Of a stretch of DNA of 64,000 nucleotides, positions 17,888 to 25,825 are shown piece by piece. The notes under the pieces are model-generated. The model was given only the letters and a program-made list of their open reading frames with translations, was not told the DNA's origin and ran no database searches. The translations under genes and the position numbers were made by a program. Each line of letters begins with the position of its first letter. The first letter of the stretch is position 1. Source of the stretch: Anaerolineae bacterium (GTDB lineage: Bacteria > Chloroflexota > Anaerolineae > Aggregatilineales > Phototrophicaceae); NCBI GenBank assembly GCA_022820125.1, contig JAJEGA010000125.1, forward strand, positions 1-64,000, written 5' to 3'.

Positions 17888-20800
17888 ATGAACCTCCCCC
17901 TCGACAACATCGGACGCTGGCGCTGCATCGGACCCTTCCGCGGCGGGCGCGTCGTCACCGTCGCCGGCGACCCCCGCGATATCGGCACATTCTACTTCGG
18001 CGCCTGCGCAGGCGGCGTCTGGAAGACCGACGATGCCGGGCAATACTGGCGCAACATCTCCGACGGTTACTTCAATACGGCGTCGGTCGGCGCGCTGGCA
18101 GTCTCCGAAGCCGATCCCAATGTCATCTACGCCGGCACGGGCGAGGCGACGATTCGCATTGACGTCTCGCATGGCGATGGCGTCTATAAGTCGGAGGACG
18201 CCGGGCGCAGTTGGAAGCATATCGGCTTGGGCGACACGCGCCATATCGGCAAGATTCGCATCCATCCGCAGGATCCGGATACGGTCTTTGTGGCGGCGCT
18301 GGGGCATGCCTTCGGTCGCAATCAGCAGCGCGGCGTCTTCCGCTCCACCGATGGCGGCGAGAACTGGGAGCGCGTTCTCTTCGTCAGCGACAAGGTGGGC
18401 GCGGTTGACTTGAGCATCGACGTTAATAATCCGCGCATCATCTACGCGACGATCTGGGAAGCCTATCGCAACTTCCACATGATCAGCAGCGGCGGCGAAG
18501 ACAGCGGCATCTGGCGCTCGATGGATGGGGGCGACACTTGGCAGAATATCTCCGGCAAGCAGGGTTTGCCCGGCGGCATCTTGGGCAAGGTTGGCATCGC
18601 GGCGTCGCCGGCGCAAGCGGGGCGCGTTTATGCCCTCGTTGAGCATGAAGCGGGCGGGATGTATCGCTCGGATGATTATGGCGATAGTTGGAAGTTCGTC
18701 GCGCGCAACAACGATATAATCTCGCGCGCCTGGTATTACATGCATTTGACGCCCGATCCACAAGATCCGGATACGGTATACGTCAACAACCTGCGCTTCT
18801 GGAAGTCGGTTGATGGCGGTAAGACCTATTCCGCGATTGGCACGCCGCATGGCGACAATCACGATCTTTGGATTGACCCGCAGAATCCGAAGCGCATGGT
18901 GCAAGGCAACGATGGCGGCGCCTGCGTTTCGCTCAATGGCGGCGCCACCTGGTCGAGCATCTTCAACCAGCCGACGGCGCAGTTTTATCACGTGGCGGCT
19001 GACAATCGCGAGCCCTATTTCGTCTACGGGACGCAGCAGGACAACAGCAGCATCGCCGTCCCCAGCCGCAACGAGAAATCGTCGCTGATGTGGATGGACG
19101 GCTTCATCGCCGGCTCGGGCGAAAGCGGCTACATCGCGGTCAAACCCGATGATGACGACATCATATTCGTCGGCGCGATCGGCAGCTCGCCCGGCGGCGG
19201 CAATTGCCTCCAGCGCTATGATCATCGCAGCAAGCAGCTTCGTTTGGTGACGACCTGGCCCGAGATGACAGCGGGCGAGGCGGCGGCTGATCTCGAATAT
19301 CGTTTCGCCTGGACCTATCCCATTGTGTTCTCGCCACACGATCCCAATACGCTCTACATCGGCGGGAATCGCATCATGAAATCCACGGACGAGGGGCATA
19401 GTTGGCAGCCGATCAGCCCGGACTTGACCCGCGCCGACCCGTCCACGCTGCAAGTCACCGGCGGACCGATCAATCGCGATGGCGCCGGCGCCGAAGTTTA
19501 CGCGACGGTCTTCGCGCTGGCTGTATCGCCCCATCAGCCGGGCTTGATTTGGGCTGGCTCGGACGATGGCTTGGCGCATATCAGCAGGGATAATGGCGAG
19601 ACCTGGGAGAATATTACGCCGGCAGAGCTGCCCGAATGGTCCATGATCAGCGCGCTGGAGCTATCGCCGCATGACGCGGCGACCTGTTATCTGGCGGCGA
19701 CCCGATACAAGCTGGACGACTACGCGCCCTATCTTTACAAGACGGACGATTACGGGCGGACCTGGCGGCGCATCAACAAGGGCATTCGCGCTGACGATTT
19801 CACGCGCGTCATTCGCTGTGACCCGGCGCGGCGCGGTCTCCTTTATGCCGGCACGGAAACGGGCGTCTACATTTCCTTTGACGACGGCATGAGCTGGCAG
19901 CGCTTCCAACTGAATCTGCCGGTGACGCCGGTCCACGATTTGCTGGTGAAGAATGGCGACCTTGTGGCAGCGACTCACGGCCGCTCGTTCTGGATTCTTG
20001 ATGACTTGTCTCGCCTGCGGCAGTTGACCGGCGATTTGGAGGGCAAGCGCGCGATCCTGCTGCAGCCGCGCGACACGCAGCGTATTCTGGAGAGCATCGA
20101 CGCGCGGCGCCTGGTCGATCAACCGGGCAAGACTTACCAGAGTTCGACTGGCGTTATGGCTGCTTATACGCACAGGGTCACGCCGGAAAATGAGGTCGAG
20201 CGCGAGTTTCTGGATTCGGGCGAGAACCTGCCGCGCGGTGTGCTGATAAGTTATTTCCTGGCGGAGGCGCCAGCCGACAAAATAAGGTTGAGCGTCGCCG
20301 ACGCCGACGGCAATCTTCTGCGCGAATTTATAAGCATGGACGATGCTGAACGGCAAAAGCAGAAGGAGAAGCCGGACCGATCAATCACCTATATCACTGC
20401 CAACGACGGCTGGAATCGCTTCGTCTGGGATATGCGCCTGCCGCTGTCACCGGCGATCAAAGGGAAGGATCCGCAGTTTGAACGGATGCCGGGCCCAACG
20501 GTTACGCCGGGGACCTATCAGATGACTTTGCAGGTTGGCGCTGAAGAACATACGCAGTCATTCTGTTTGATCAAGGACGCCACATCGTCAGCCTCCGCCG
20601 ACGATTCGCAGCAGCAGTTTGACCTTTTGCTGGCGATATACCAGCTATACTCGGATGCAACAGAGACCGTCAACGATATGCGGCGCCAGCGCGGGCAATT
20701 GAAGCGTTTGGTTGAACGCTTGGCGGCGAATGACGAACATAGCGAGATTGTCGATCAGGCGAGCGCGCTTCGCGAGCTCATTCTTTTAATTGAAAAAGGT

Positions 20801-21055
20801 ATTTTCATTCCCGAATTGCGCGAGGGCTGGGCGGGGCGGCTGAACCAGGGCACGGACCCTTTGCGGCGGCTCAGCGCCTTGCCCTCGGTGGTGGCTTTGG
20901 GCGAGTTCCCGCCGACCACGCAAGCCTGCGCGGTCTACGAAAAACTTGCCGCGATCATTGGCGGACGGATGCGCGAGTTCGCTGCCTTGAGTCAGGGCGA
21001 AGTCGCTGCCTTCAATCGAATGCTGGCGGAAAAGGGCGTCGCGTTGATCGGGTAA
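17888..21055 (+). CDS. VPS10/BNR-repeat (Asp-box) beta-propeller protein
   Basis: The 1055-residue protein is a large beta-propeller of the kind annotated as glycosyl hydrolase or VPS10 (sortilin) domain protein. I count about ten Asp-box motifs, among them SEDAGRSW, STDGGENW, SMDGGDTW, SDDYGDSW, STDEGHSW, SRDNGETW and SFDDGMSW. A C-terminal part after about residue 700 contains a beta-rich region (FVWDMRLPLSP) and helical tail segments. I see no signal peptide: the protein begins MNLPLDNIGRWRCIGPFRGGR. Enzymatic activity cannot be inferred, because Asp boxes are structural. It is transcribed divergently from rloA. Confidence 0.75.
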   Translation: MNLPLDNIGRWRCIGPFRGGRVVTVAGDPRDIGTFYFGACAGGVWKTDDAGQYWRNISDGYFNTASVGALAVSEADPNVIYAGTGEATIRIDVSHGDGVYKSEDAGRSWKHIGLGDTRHIGKIRIHPQDPDTVFVAALGHAFGRNQQRGVFRSTDGGENWERVLFVSDKVGAVDLSIDVNNPRIIYATIWEAYRNFHMISSGGEDSGIWRSMDGGDTWQNISGKQGLPGGILGKVGIAASPAQAGRVYALVEHEAGGMYRSDDYGDSWKFVARNNDIISRAWYYMHLTPDPQDPDTVYVNNLRFWKSVDGGKTYSAIGTPHGDNHDLWIDPQNPKRMVQGNDGGACVSLNGGATWSSIFNQPTAQFYHVAADNREPYFVYGTQQDNSSIAVPSRNEKSSLMWMDGFIAGSGESGYIAVKPDDDDIIFVGAIGSSPGGGNCLQRYDHRSKQLRLVTTWPEMTAGEAAADLEYRFAWTYPIVFSPHDPNTLYIGGNRIMKSTDEGHSWQPISPDLTRADPSTLQVTGGPINRDGAGAEVYATVFALAVSPHQPGLIWAGSDDGLAHISRDNGETWENITPAELPEWSMISALELSPHDAATCYLAATRYKLDDYAPYLYKTDDYGRTWRRINKGIRADDFTRVIRCDPARRGLLYAGTETGVYISFDDGMSWQRFQLNLPVTPVHDLLVKNGDLVAATHGRSFWILDDLSRLRQLTGDLEGKRAILLQPRDTQRILESIDARRLVDQPGKTYQSSTGVMAAYTHRVTPENEVEREFLDSGENLPRGVLISYFLAEAPADKIRLSVADADGNLLREFISMDDAERQKQKEKPDRSITYITANDGWNRFVWDMRLPLSPAIKGKDPQFERMPGPTVTPGTYQMTLQVGAEEHTQSFCLIKDATSSASADDSQQQFDLLLAIYQLYSDATETVNDMRRQRGQLKRLVERLAANDEHSEIVDQASALRELILLIEKGIFIPELREGWAGRLNQGTDPLRRLSALPSVVALGEFPPTTQACAVYEKLAAIIGGRMREFAALSQGEVAAFNRMLAEKGVALIG

Positions 21056-21065
21056 TCGCACGAAA

Positions 21066-21086
21066 CTGTCTCTATTTGGGAGACAG
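21066..21086. terminator. Hairpin between convergent genes
   Basis: CTGTCTC (21066-21072) and GAGACAG (21080-21086) pair perfectly around a seven-base loop. The hairpin lies 10 bases after the stop of the BNR gene and before the end of the convergent PBP-like gene. There is no T-run on either side, so it is only a candidate terminator. Confidence 0.35.
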
Positions 21087-21159
21087 CGCCAGCGCGTCGA
21101 TGATGCTAGCGGCCGGCGGCGTCGGATTTGCCGATTGCCTTCGGCGGAAGAATGCGCCC

Positions 21160-22572
21160 TTAGGACTGCGCCAATGTCCGAATCAGCGCTTGGCCGACTG
21201 AGAGCAGTCTTGAGAGATCGTCATTGTCTTCCAGAATGATCGCGAATGCGTAGGACTGTTGATCAGCGCCCGCGCTAAAGCCATTTAGCCAGATCTGGGA
21301 TGCTTCGCCCGATTGCGAGCGGGCGACTTGCGCGCCGGTGTCGCCCTTGATGGTAGCGACAGGCAAAATGGACCAGGCTTGGCGCATGACGCCCCGCAGT
21401 TCCTTAGCCACCTCAGCGCTGATGACTGGCGTCGACGGGGAAAGACCGTTCGTGTTTTGCCACTGCTGCTTGCCGGGCAGTTTCGTGGCGGCGTGAATGG
21501 TTGGCATTCTGATGCTGCCGTCGGTGGCCACCGCCGCCATGATAGCCGCCATGTGCAAGGGCGTCGTGGTCAGATTGCCTTGGCCAAGCGCGGCGCGTTC
21601 GCCCAGAGCGCCGTTCTCAAGCGCTTCGGCTGAAAGCGCGCTGGGCAATTCTATCGGTTCCGGCTGCGGGAAACCGTCCAGCGCGACCGGATTGTGAAAC
21701 ATAAACTGTCTTGAGATCGCGTTCAGGTTCATCGCAGGCTCGGCGAGAAAATACGTATGAAAGGGGGCCGGGCAACCATAGATGTAGGCGCCGATCAGCG
21801 TGAGCTCGGTCGCGTCCGGCCTGATGGCGCACTCAATCGAAAAGCCATCTTCGAATTCAACCGCTGCGGCCGATTGCGGGTAGAGCTTGGACTGGTCAGA
21901 GCGCGACCGAAGCGCCTCCGCCAGCAAGACGGTATACATCGTGCCGCCAAGTTGATAATGGCTTTGCAGCGCGCGGTTGAAGAAGGGTTGTCCCTCAGCG
22001 GCCACCAATTCATCCCAATCGGCATCAAGGTTATTGGGGTCGAAGCTGGGCTGGCTGAACAGCGCTGCCACTTCACCGTTCCAGGCGTTTAGAACGACGG
22101 CGGCGCCTCGAAAGTCGCCCCAAGCGGATGCCAGCGCATCCTGTAATTCAGCGTCTAACGCAAGCCTGATATCGGACCCGATCTGAGGGCTTCGCAGCAG
22201 ATTGCGTTTGAAATAGTCGCCCAGCGATCTTACTTCGCGCGAGCCGGACAGTAGCTCGTCGAAGGCGGCTTCGGCGCCGCTGACCCCATAGCGCAGGCTA
22301 TAATAACCGACCGCGCTAAAGGCCGAGGAACGCGGATAACGGCGCTGCAAAACGCCCGCCTCGGCAACAGTATCGGCGAGCAGCCGCCCCTCGCGGTCGT
22401 AGATGCTTCCGCGTTGAATCGAAGCCAGCGCTTCTATCCGCCGGGGATTGTCGTCGCGCAGGAGCAGCGAGTCCCGTCCAGCGAAAGCCCAATAAGCGGC
22501 CGACAAGCCAACTGCCAGCATTGACGCGAGCGAGCCGGCAAGCAGGTGTCGGATACCGCGACTGAACTGCAC
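21160..22572 (-). CDS. PbpA-like transpeptidase-fold protein lacking catalytic motifs
   Basis: The 470-residue protein has the layout of a class B penicillin-binding protein of the PbpA type: a membrane anchor near residues 9-30, a short dimerisation region (RGSIYDREGRLLADT) and a transpeptidase domain (AVVLNAWNGEVAALFSQPSFDPN). The catalytic motifs are gone. Where PGSTFK is expected it has LGGTMY, so Ser and Lys are Gly210 and Tyr213. The SxN region reads YGCPAPF. The KTG region reads KGDTGAQ (409-415), with Asp411 at the KTG lysine position. The usual GQG motif is kept (GQGNLTTTPLHMAA). The GTG start directly follows the SEDS gene stop, with GGGAG upstream. It is probably a pseudoenzyme that partners the SEDS protein. 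Confidence 0.75.
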   Translation of the reverse strand: MQFSRGIRHLLAGSLASMLAVGLSAAYWAFAGRDSLLLRDDNPRRIEALASIQRGSIYDREGRLLADTVAEAGVLQRRYPRSSAFSAVGYYSLRYGVSGAEAAFDELLSGSREVRSLGDYFKRNLLRSPQIGSDIRLALDAELQDALASAWGDFRGAAVVLNAWNGEVAALFSQPSFDPNNLDADWDELVAAEGQPFFNRALQSHYQLGGTMYTVLLAEALRSRSDQSKLYPQSAAAVEFEDGFSIECAIRPDATELTLIGAYIYGCPAPFHTYFLAEPAMNLNAISRQFMFHNPVALDGFPQPEPIELPSALSAEALENGALGERAALGQGNLTTTPLHMAAIMAAVATDGSIRMPTIHAATKLPGKQQWQNTNGLSPSTPVISAEVAKELRGVMRQAWSILPVATIKGDTGAQVARSQSGEASQIWLNGFSAGADQQSYAFAIILEDNDDLSRLLSVGQALIRTLAQS

Positions 22573-23880
22573 CTAGCGCGCTCCCGAACGCGGCCTGGGC
22601 GCAGCCGAGGCGGAAAGGCGCAGCAAGAGCCCGATCATTATGAAGCAGACGAGAAGAGAACTGCCGCCATAACTGATGAACGGCAGTGTTACTCCAGTCA
22701 AGGGCAGGAGCTTCAGGACGCCGGCCATGATCATGAGAGCTTGCGTGATCAGCATCAGGGTCAATCCCGCGGCCAGCAGCTTGTGAAAGGCGCGGCCGCT
22801 ATGCCTTTGCGCGATAGACAGGCCACGATGGGCGAGGACGGCAAAACTGCTCAAAACGCCGACCACGCCCAGCAGCCCCCATTCTTCCGCCAGCGCGGCG
22901 AAGACGAAGTCGGAATGCGCCACCGGGATATAAAAGGGCGAGCCGAGGCCCGCGCCGGTTCCAAATATGCCGCCTGCGCTGAAAGCCATCAGGCTCTGTA
23001 CAATTTGATAGGCGCGTCCGTCGGCTTCAGGCCAGGGGTCCAGCCAAATATCGACGCGCAGCTTCACTACGTCAAACAAGTGATAGGCGACGGCGGCGGC
23101 GAGGATGATTAGCAGGGCGCCGCCAAAGAGAATGCGCAGGTCGCAAGTTGTTAGGTATAGCAGTAAGAGGAACACTATGAAGAAGAGCATGGCGGCGCCC
23201 AGGTCGCGCTGCCAGATGAGTATCACCAGCGAGAGCAGCCACATCGAGAGAATCGGACCCGCCAGGCGCGGCAAATAAGGGTGCCTATTGGCGGCGTCGC
23301 CCGGGTTCGCGCCGCTGGCCGCGCTCTGCTCGCCGAGGTAACTCGCCATAAAAGCCACCAGAATGACCTTCATGATTTCCGATGGTTGAAAATAAACGGC
23401 GCCGACATTCAGCCAAAGCCGCGGCGCGAAGTCGAAGCCGGAAGGATTGCGGCCGAAGACGATGGTGGCGAGCAGCAGCAGAAGCGCGGCCGCTAGAACC
23501 AGGTAGCGATAGACGCGCAGCCAGCGCAATAGCTGGGGAAAGAGGGCGGCGAAGAGCATAGCCGCGACGCTGATCACGAGCCAGAGCGCCTGCCGATCGG
23601 CGAATGGCGGCGCCAGTCTTTCAATGGCGACGAGCCCCCAGCCGCTCAAGAAGATCGCCAAAGGGAAGAGCAGCCGGTCGCGCGCCGGGAGGTAGCGATT
23701 CAAGAGTGTCGCGCCAGCCAGCGCGCAGGCTGTCCATATCGCCAACCCGGGCCAAACATTGGGTCCGGCGGGCCGCGTTAAGGCAATGGCAGCCATGCCG
23801 GCAAACACCGACATGCCAGCGAAAACCAGCAAGAGGCGATGGTGGCGCTCGCTCGCGGACGCAGGCGCCGGCGGTCTCAT
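22573..23880 (-). CDS. SEDS peptidoglycan polymerase (FtsW/RodA/SpoVE family)
   Basis: The 435-residue polytopic protein is a SEDS glycosyltransferase that polymerises lipid II into glycan strands. Family landmarks are LNVGAVYFQPSEIMKV, IWQRDLGAAMLFF, the catalytic-region motif VAHSDFVFAALAEEWG, and LPLTGVTLPFISYGGSSL near the end. Whether it acts in division (FtsW) or elongation (RodA) cannot be decided. It lies between mtnP and the PBP-like gene in a cluster with FHA proteins, as found in Actinobacteria and Chloroflexota. Confidence 0.9.
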   Translation of the reverse strand: MRPPAPASASERHHRLLLVFAGMSVFAGMAAIALTRPAGPNVWPGLAIWTACALAGATLLNRYLPARDRLLFPLAIFLSGWGLVAIERLAPPFADRQALWLVISVAAMLFAALFPQLLRWLRVYRYLVLAAALLLLLATIVFGRNPSGFDFAPRLWLNVGAVYFQPSEIMKVILVAFMASYLGEQSAASGANPGDAANRHPYLPRLAGPILSMWLLSLVILIWQRDLGAAMLFFIVFLLLLYLTTCDLRILFGGALLIILAAAVAYHLFDVVKLRVDIWLDPWPEADGRAYQIVQSLMAFSAGGIFGTGAGLGSPFYIPVAHSDFVFAALAEEWGLLGVVGVLSSFAVLAHRGLSIAQRHSGRAFHKLLAAGLTLMLITQALMIMAGVLKLLPLTGVTLPFISYGGSSLLVCFIMIGLLLRLSASAAPRPRSGAR

Positions 23881-23892
23881 CGTCCCCCCGCT

Positions 23893-24771
23893 TTAATCGG
23901 CATCAAGCCCCAGCACGCGCGCCAGGATCGGGCGCAATCTCTCGATCACCTGTGGGTCCATTGCGTCGGGCGATGTCATGACGGCGGTTTCGAGGGCGGT
24001 ATGCGCTGGCGTTTCCTGGTCTTCATCCAGCTGTGTGATCGCTTCGACCAGAGCCTGCTGCACCGTCGCTATGTTTTTGACCATGGTTTGAACCACCATG
24101 TCCGAGGTGACTGCTTCCTCCGCCTCATGCCAGCTGTCATAATCGGTGACGTGCGCCAGCGATGCGTAATCGATTTCGGCTTCGCGCGCCAGGAAGGCTT
24201 CGGGCGCGGCGGTCATGCCGATAAGATCGCAGCCCCAGTTGCGGAACAGATGGCTTTCGGCGCGGGTGGCGAAACGCGGTCCGTCTTCGATCAAGAAAAC
24301 GCCGCGGCGATGCGCCGTCCCGCCGACTGCTTCGACCGCGTCGGCGATGAGCTGACGCAGATAATCGCTCATCGGGTCGGCGACCGATACGTGGGCGACT
24401 ACGCCATCCTCAAAGAAAGATCGCGCGCGTGTGTGAATGGTGTAATCGACGATTTGATCGGGCGTGATGATATGGCCCGGCGCGTAATCTTCGCGCAGCG
24501 AGCCGACAGCGTTGACGGCGATGATGAAGCGGACGCCCAGCGACTTCAGCGCGTAGATGTTGGCGCGATAGGGCAGCGTCGATGGCGCAAGCGCGTGCCC
24601 CTCGCCATGGCGCGGCAGAAAGGCGACGCGCTTCCCGCCCAGACTGCCGACGCGGATCGCGCCGCTTGGCGCGCCAAAAGGCGTATCAAGCGCAAGCGTT
24701 TCAACATCGGAAATCGCCGCCATGTTATAGAGACCCGAGCCGCCGATTACTGCCGTCTTAATAGATTCCAT
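23893..24771 (-). CDS. mtnP: 5'-methylthioadenosine phosphorylase
   Basis: The 292-residue protein belongs to the nucleoside phosphorylase family PNP/MTAP. Motifs include AVIGGSGLYNM, LPRHGEGH (phosphate site), LKSLGVRFIIAVNAVGSL, EDGPRFATRAES and CDLIGMTAAPEAFLAREAEIDYASL. It should split methylthioadenosine into adenine and 5-methylthioribose-1-phosphate, the substrate of MtnA encoded at 43421-44464. The gene is wedged between fhaB and the SEDS gene and reads with them. That placement is likely opportunistic rather than functional. Confidence 0.9.
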   Translation of the reverse strand: MESIKTAVIGGSGLYNMAAISDVETLALDTPFGAPSGAIRVGSLGGKRVAFLPRHGEGHALAPSTLPYRANIYALKSLGVRFIIAVNAVGSLREDYAPGHIITPDQIVDYTIHTRARSFFEDGVVAHVSVADPMSDYLRQLIADAVEAVGGTAHRRGVFLIEDGPRFATRAESHLFRNWGCDLIGMTAAPEAFLAREAEIDYASLAHVTDYDSWHEAEEAVTSDMVVQTMVKNIATVQQALVEAITQLDEDQETPAHTALETAVMTSPDAMDPQVIERLRPILARVLGLDAD

Positions 24772-24839
24772 CGTCTCCTCCTCTGCGCGTTGGCTTCGCG
24801 CCTTCGGTTACAGCGGCGCTGAATTGCCGAGAATGCCAT

Positions 24840-25295
24840 TCACGGAATCTCTTCCGTTCCCAGCGACAGCCGGTAGCTGAATCTGCCGATACCGATCACA
24901 TCGCCGTCCGCCAAAATAGCGCGCTGCTGGATGGCAGCGTCGTTGAGGCGGGTGCCGTTTCGGCTGCGCCGATCTTCCAGCCACCACTGCCCATCCTCCA
25001 GGACGATCCACGCATGTTCGCCGCTGGCGAAGTCGTCTTCGACCACCACCGTGTTGCTGGCGGACCGCCCGAGCGTCGTAATCGCGCGCAGTGGGTAGCG
25101 TTCGCCTGCGCCATCTGGCTGGCTTGAACCGCGCGTTTGTCTTGTCAGGTAGCCACGCGCCGCCCGCGCCATTGCCAATTGACGCTCTGACTGCCGCATG
25201 CTGCGCCAGACGATGGCGAAGAGCAGCGCCAGAAATCCAATAAGGCTCAAACCCGCGAGCAGACGCAATATGAATACGGCGACTTCGACGCTCAA
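24840..25295 (-). CDS. Membrane-anchored FHA-domain protein (FhaB-like)
   Basis: The 151-residue protein has one N-terminal membrane helix (about residues 4-30) and a C-terminal FHA domain. Its phosphothreonine-binding motifs are TLGRSASNTVVV, the DDFASGEHAWI loop and RRSRNGTRLND. FhaB/FipA proteins read threonine phosphorylation at the division and wall-synthesis machinery. It lies 9 bases after the FhaA-like gene and upstream of the SEDS and PBP-like genes, which supports that role. No kinase gene is in the window. Confidence 0.85.
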   Translation of the reverse strand: MSVEVAVFILRLLAGLSLIGFLALLFAIVWRSMRQSERQLAMARAARGYLTRQTRGSSQPDGAGERYPLRAITTLGRSASNTVVVEDDFASGEHAWIVLEDGQWWLEDRRSRNGTRLNDAAIQQRAILADGDVIGIGRFSYRLSLGTEEIP

Positions 25296-25304
25296 GGCAT
25301 TGAC

Positions 25305-25691
25305 CTAGCTTGGCGGCAGGACCCGCGTCGTACCGTCACCATCGCCGCTCCCGTTGTCGTCGGCGCGTACCGATACGGTGGGCGGGGCCAGAAGCTGGTA
25401 TCCGGATTCCTCGCTCAGATTGGCGATGAGCGCAGCCAAACGCAGCGGCAATTCGGAAAATTGCGCTGCGAGGCTGGCGGCTCTATTCGGGTGAAGATAT
25501 ATGGCGTAAGCATCCGGCGCGGCGGGCTTGCTCTCGCGCGCATGAGCCGGGCGGGCTTGGTCTTCCATCGCCCGCAGGAGCAAAAGAGCGATATCGCGCG
25601 CGTTGATCGAGAGGCGGAACAAGCGGGCAAACGCGCCTTCAAGCAGGTCCTGGATTTGACGTTCCAGCGTGTCGATTGAATGAGCGCCCAT
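25305..25691 (-). CDS. DUF3662 (FhaA N-terminal) domain protein
   Basis: The 128-residue protein matches the N-terminal DUF3662 region of FhaA (LERQIQDLLEGAFARLFRLSI, RDIALLLLRAMEDQ, AYAIYLHP). Actinobacterial FhaA carries a C-terminal FHA domain, which is absent here. The protein ends after a Gly/Asp-rich stretch and TTRVLPPS. The FHA function may be supplied by the next gene. The ATG is only six bases from a TATAAT box, which suggests a leaderless transcript. Confidence 0.75.
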   Translation of the reverse strand: MGAHSIDTLERQIQDLLEGAFARLFRLSINARDIALLLLRAMEDQARPAHARESKPAAPDAYAIYLHPNRAASLAAQFSELPLRLAALIANLSEESGYQLLAPPTVSVRADDNGSGDGDGTTRVLPPS

Positions 25692-25697
25692 AACTGC

Positions 25698-25725
25698 ATT
25701 ATAGACGAGACCTGCTAAGGGGCAA
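25698..25725 (-). promoter_or_regulatory. Promoter of the FHA/SEDS cluster
   Basis: Reading the minus strand, TTGCCC (25720-25725) is followed after 16 bases by a consensus TATAAT (25698-25703). The start codon of the DUF3662 gene begins six bases further on, so transcription would start at or next to the ATG. Confidence 0.55.
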
Positions 25726-25825
25726 ACGGGAAGGTATCGCTGTTGATCCCGTCCGGACTCAGCCTGGCACAGGTTATGGACGCTCGCTCGGCAGCCGCTG
25801 GCCTCAGCTTGTTGGCGTCTCGCGA

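Noticed and set aside
17840-19579. Long open frame on the minus strand opposite the BNR gene
   Set aside because: The opposite strand has clear Asp-box repeats; the antisense frame has no recognisable feature and would overlap the rloA control region.
25704-25825. Possible small RNA (SRP-like) between the PPIase and FHA genes, because of GTCCGGA and short pairing
   Set aside because: The conserved SRP domain IV tetraloop and AGCA internal loop are missing, so only a promoter is called there.
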